DNA of 64,000 nucleotides, from positions 21,957-85,956 of the forward strand of contig JAJXWW010000221.1 of NCBI GenBank assembly GCA_021781415.1. Reading direction: 5' to 3'. Positions 63,085-64,000 of this stretch are shown here, one piece after another. Made by a program: the position numbers and the translations under genes. The notes under the pieces are model-generated. The model did no database searches. It was not told the origin of the DNA and was given only the letters and a program-made list of their open reading frames with translations. The number at the start of each line of letters is the position of its first letter. Position 1 is the first letter of the stretch. Source of the stretch: Planctomycetota bacterium. Lineage in GTDB: Bacteria > Planctomycetota > Planctomycetia > Gemmatales > Gemmataceae.

Positions 63085-63810
63085 ATGCCCTTCTACTACG
63101 CTTCGTTCATGCTTGTCGCCATGGTCGTATTTTTGGCGGCGCGTTGGTATATCCCCAAGCCGGCGGGATTGCTCGTTCTGCCTCGTTGGAAGCGCGCGGT
63201 CTTGGCGGGAGCGGCATTCGTCGGCGGCGCGCTCGGCGGCAAAGTGCCGTTCTTGGGCACGCAGCCTCTCGCTTGGCTCGATTTTCAGACGTGGGTGGCG
63301 GACGGCAAAACCATTGTCGCCGGACTGATCGGAGCCTACCTTGCCGTCGAACTGGCGAAATGGCTTTTGGACGTTCGCGTCAAAACCGGCGACACTTTCG
63401 CTTTACCCCTGTCGTTGGCGCTGGCGATAGGCCGATGGGGCTGTTTTTTCAACGGCTGCTGCTACGGCGTCGAAACCTCGCTGCCTTGGGGCGCGTGGTT
63501 CCGCGTGAAAACGGCTGACGGATATCGCCTCGTCAAATGCCATCCCACGCAGATTTACGAGAGCCTGTTCCACTTCAGCATGGCGCTCTTGATCTGGCAA
63601 CTCATGCAACGCGGTTGGTTCCCCGGACAGCGATTGAAGATTTATTTGATCGCGTATGGAGCTTATCGTTTCCTGACCGAGTACATTCGCCCCGAACCGG
63701 CATGGTGGCTGGGTTTGACGTTCTATCAGTGGGCGGCACTCACGCTGGCTGCCGGCATGATTGCCCAATGGGCCATCGAATCTCGCCGGCGCGAACCGAG
63801 ACTTGCCTAA
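63085..63810 (+). CDS. Prolipoprotein diacylglyceryl transferase (Lgt)-like membrane protein
   Basis: The 241-residue protein has about six to seven membrane helices. Lgt-type motifs are IGRWGCFFNGCCYG near residue 114 (cf. GRxGNFxNGE in Lgt) and CHPTQIYES near 152. A later YRFLTEYIRPE resembles the R-x-x-x-E-x-x-R region. The His of the Lgt HGG motif is missing: the equivalent helix reads GKTIVAGLIGAYLAVELAK. It is therefore a divergent paralogue rather than the housekeeping Lgt. It begins one base after the radical SAM stop, so the two are expected to function together. Confidence 0.8.
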   Translation: MPFYYASFMLVAMVVFLAARWYIPKPAGLLVLPRWKRAVLAGAAFVGGALGGKVPFLGTQPLAWLDFQTWVADGKTIVAGLIGAYLAVELAKWLLDVRVKTGDTFALPLSLALAIGRWGCFFNGCCYGVETSLPWGAWFRVKTADGYRLVKCHPTQIYESLFHFSMALLIWQLMQRGWFPGQRLKIYLIAYGAYRFLTEYIRPEPAWWLGLTFYQWAALTLAAGMIAQWAIESRRREPRLA

Positions 63811-63815
63811 CCGTA

Positions 63816-63868
63816 CAGCGCTGCTCCCCTGAGTACAGGAGAGAAGGGAGGATTCGACAGCAGCGCTG
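63816..63868. repeat. Inverted repeat after the Lgt-like gene
   Basis: Ten-base arms (63816-63825 and 63859-63868) enclose 33 bases that contain further short complementary segments. It may be a complex terminator hairpin, or a boundary of the mobile element that seems to start at 63934. Confidence 0.4.
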
Positions 63869-63933
63869 GACAGTTACTGACAACGGCGCGGCTAAAGACA
63901 ATTTCCGACCCAATCCGTGCGTAGAATTACAAT

Positions 63934-64000
63934 ATGAGACCCAAAGGGAGCGCAGCGGAACTGGAACGGCGTCGGCGTCGTGCCGTCCAGTTGGTAAACA
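63934..64000 (+). CDS. Probable IS630-type transposase, N-terminal fragment at window edge
   Basis: Twenty-two codons from ATG 63934 run off the right edge. They encode MRPKGSAAELERRRRRAVQL, the start of a basic helix that commonly opens the helix-turn-helix domain of IS630-family transposases in planctomycetes. The call rests on this short segment and memory of the family, with no catalytic residues visible. No terminal inverted repeat can be confirmed inside the window. Confidence 0.45.
   Translation, partial: MRPKGSAAELERRRRRAVQLVN

Noticed and set aside
1..64000. CRISPR arrays, rRNA and tRNA genes
   Set aside because: No regularly spaced direct repeats and no recognisable rRNA or tRNA cloverleaf segments were found by eye; a tRNAscan/Infernal run would be decisive.

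Overview
The window looks like a chromosome segment of a planctomycete, most likely a member of the Gemmataceae. The reasons are two DUF1559 pseudopilin-like genes, a very large PVC-type heme-binding dehydrogenase-like protein, a CRTAC1-type FG-GAP/ASPIC protein, a Uma2-family nuclease-like gene, a long secreted WD40 protein, a high-GC codon style and strong perfect intergenic hairpins. I saw no rRNA, tRNA or CRISPR array, and no plasmid or phage functions. The only mobile-element trace is the first 22 codons of a probable transposase at the right edge.

Layout. 1-3.2 kb: a truncated membrane protein, an M28/glutaminyl-cyclase-like lipoprotein and an alpha/beta hydrolase. 3.2-14.2 kb: fatty-acid oxidation and electron transfer, with a 1329-residue ETF-quinone-oxidoreductase-like protein, two FadB/FadJ-type fusions and a five-heme cytochrome c. 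14.5-20.6 kb: a tandemly duplicated DUF1559 + small lipoprotein pair, then an FG-GAP/ASPIC protein translationally coupled to a TPR protein. 20.8-23.8 kb: gap and pgk, then a Uma2 gene, with REP-like hairpins around them. 24-27 kb: PVC-type dehydrogenase/cytochrome. 27.2-31.4 kb: a visibly more AT-rich glycosyltransferase cluster. 31.5-40.4 kb: glgC, an isoaspartyl peptidase/asparaginase, a multi-PAS histidine kinase, a DUF3179 protein and a serine hydrolase.

40.4-54.2 kb is one minus-strand series built around a heme-copper oxidase: diheme cytochrome c, CoxB, CoxA, CtaA, CtaB, CoxC, CoxD, a SCO1-CtaM(DUF420) fusion, a short CPxC-type membrane protein, a Tat-exported protein and a very large M28 peptidase. 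In the short protein (44823-45158) the second Cys of the expected CPxC motif is replaced by an in-frame TGA. The frame stays open for 83 more codons with a membrane segment, and a 7-bp hairpin starts 16 nt after the TGA in the position and form of a bacterial SECIS. This candidate selenoprotein in a cytochrome-oxidase maturation locus is the most interesting item in the window.

54.4-57 kb: a 59-residue membrane protein (below usual ORF cut-offs) convergent with a tight psuG-phosphatase-cutC operon. 57.2-61.2 kb: a lipoprotein, an acyl-ACP-desaturase-like diiron protein and the WD40 protein. 61.4-63.8 kb: a small membrane protein, a Tes-like radical SAM enzyme and an Lgt-like membrane protein one nucleotide apart, a plausible lipid-modification cassette.

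All calls are made by reading motifs in the translated sequence. No database search was run, and residue positions are approximate unless they follow directly from coordinates.
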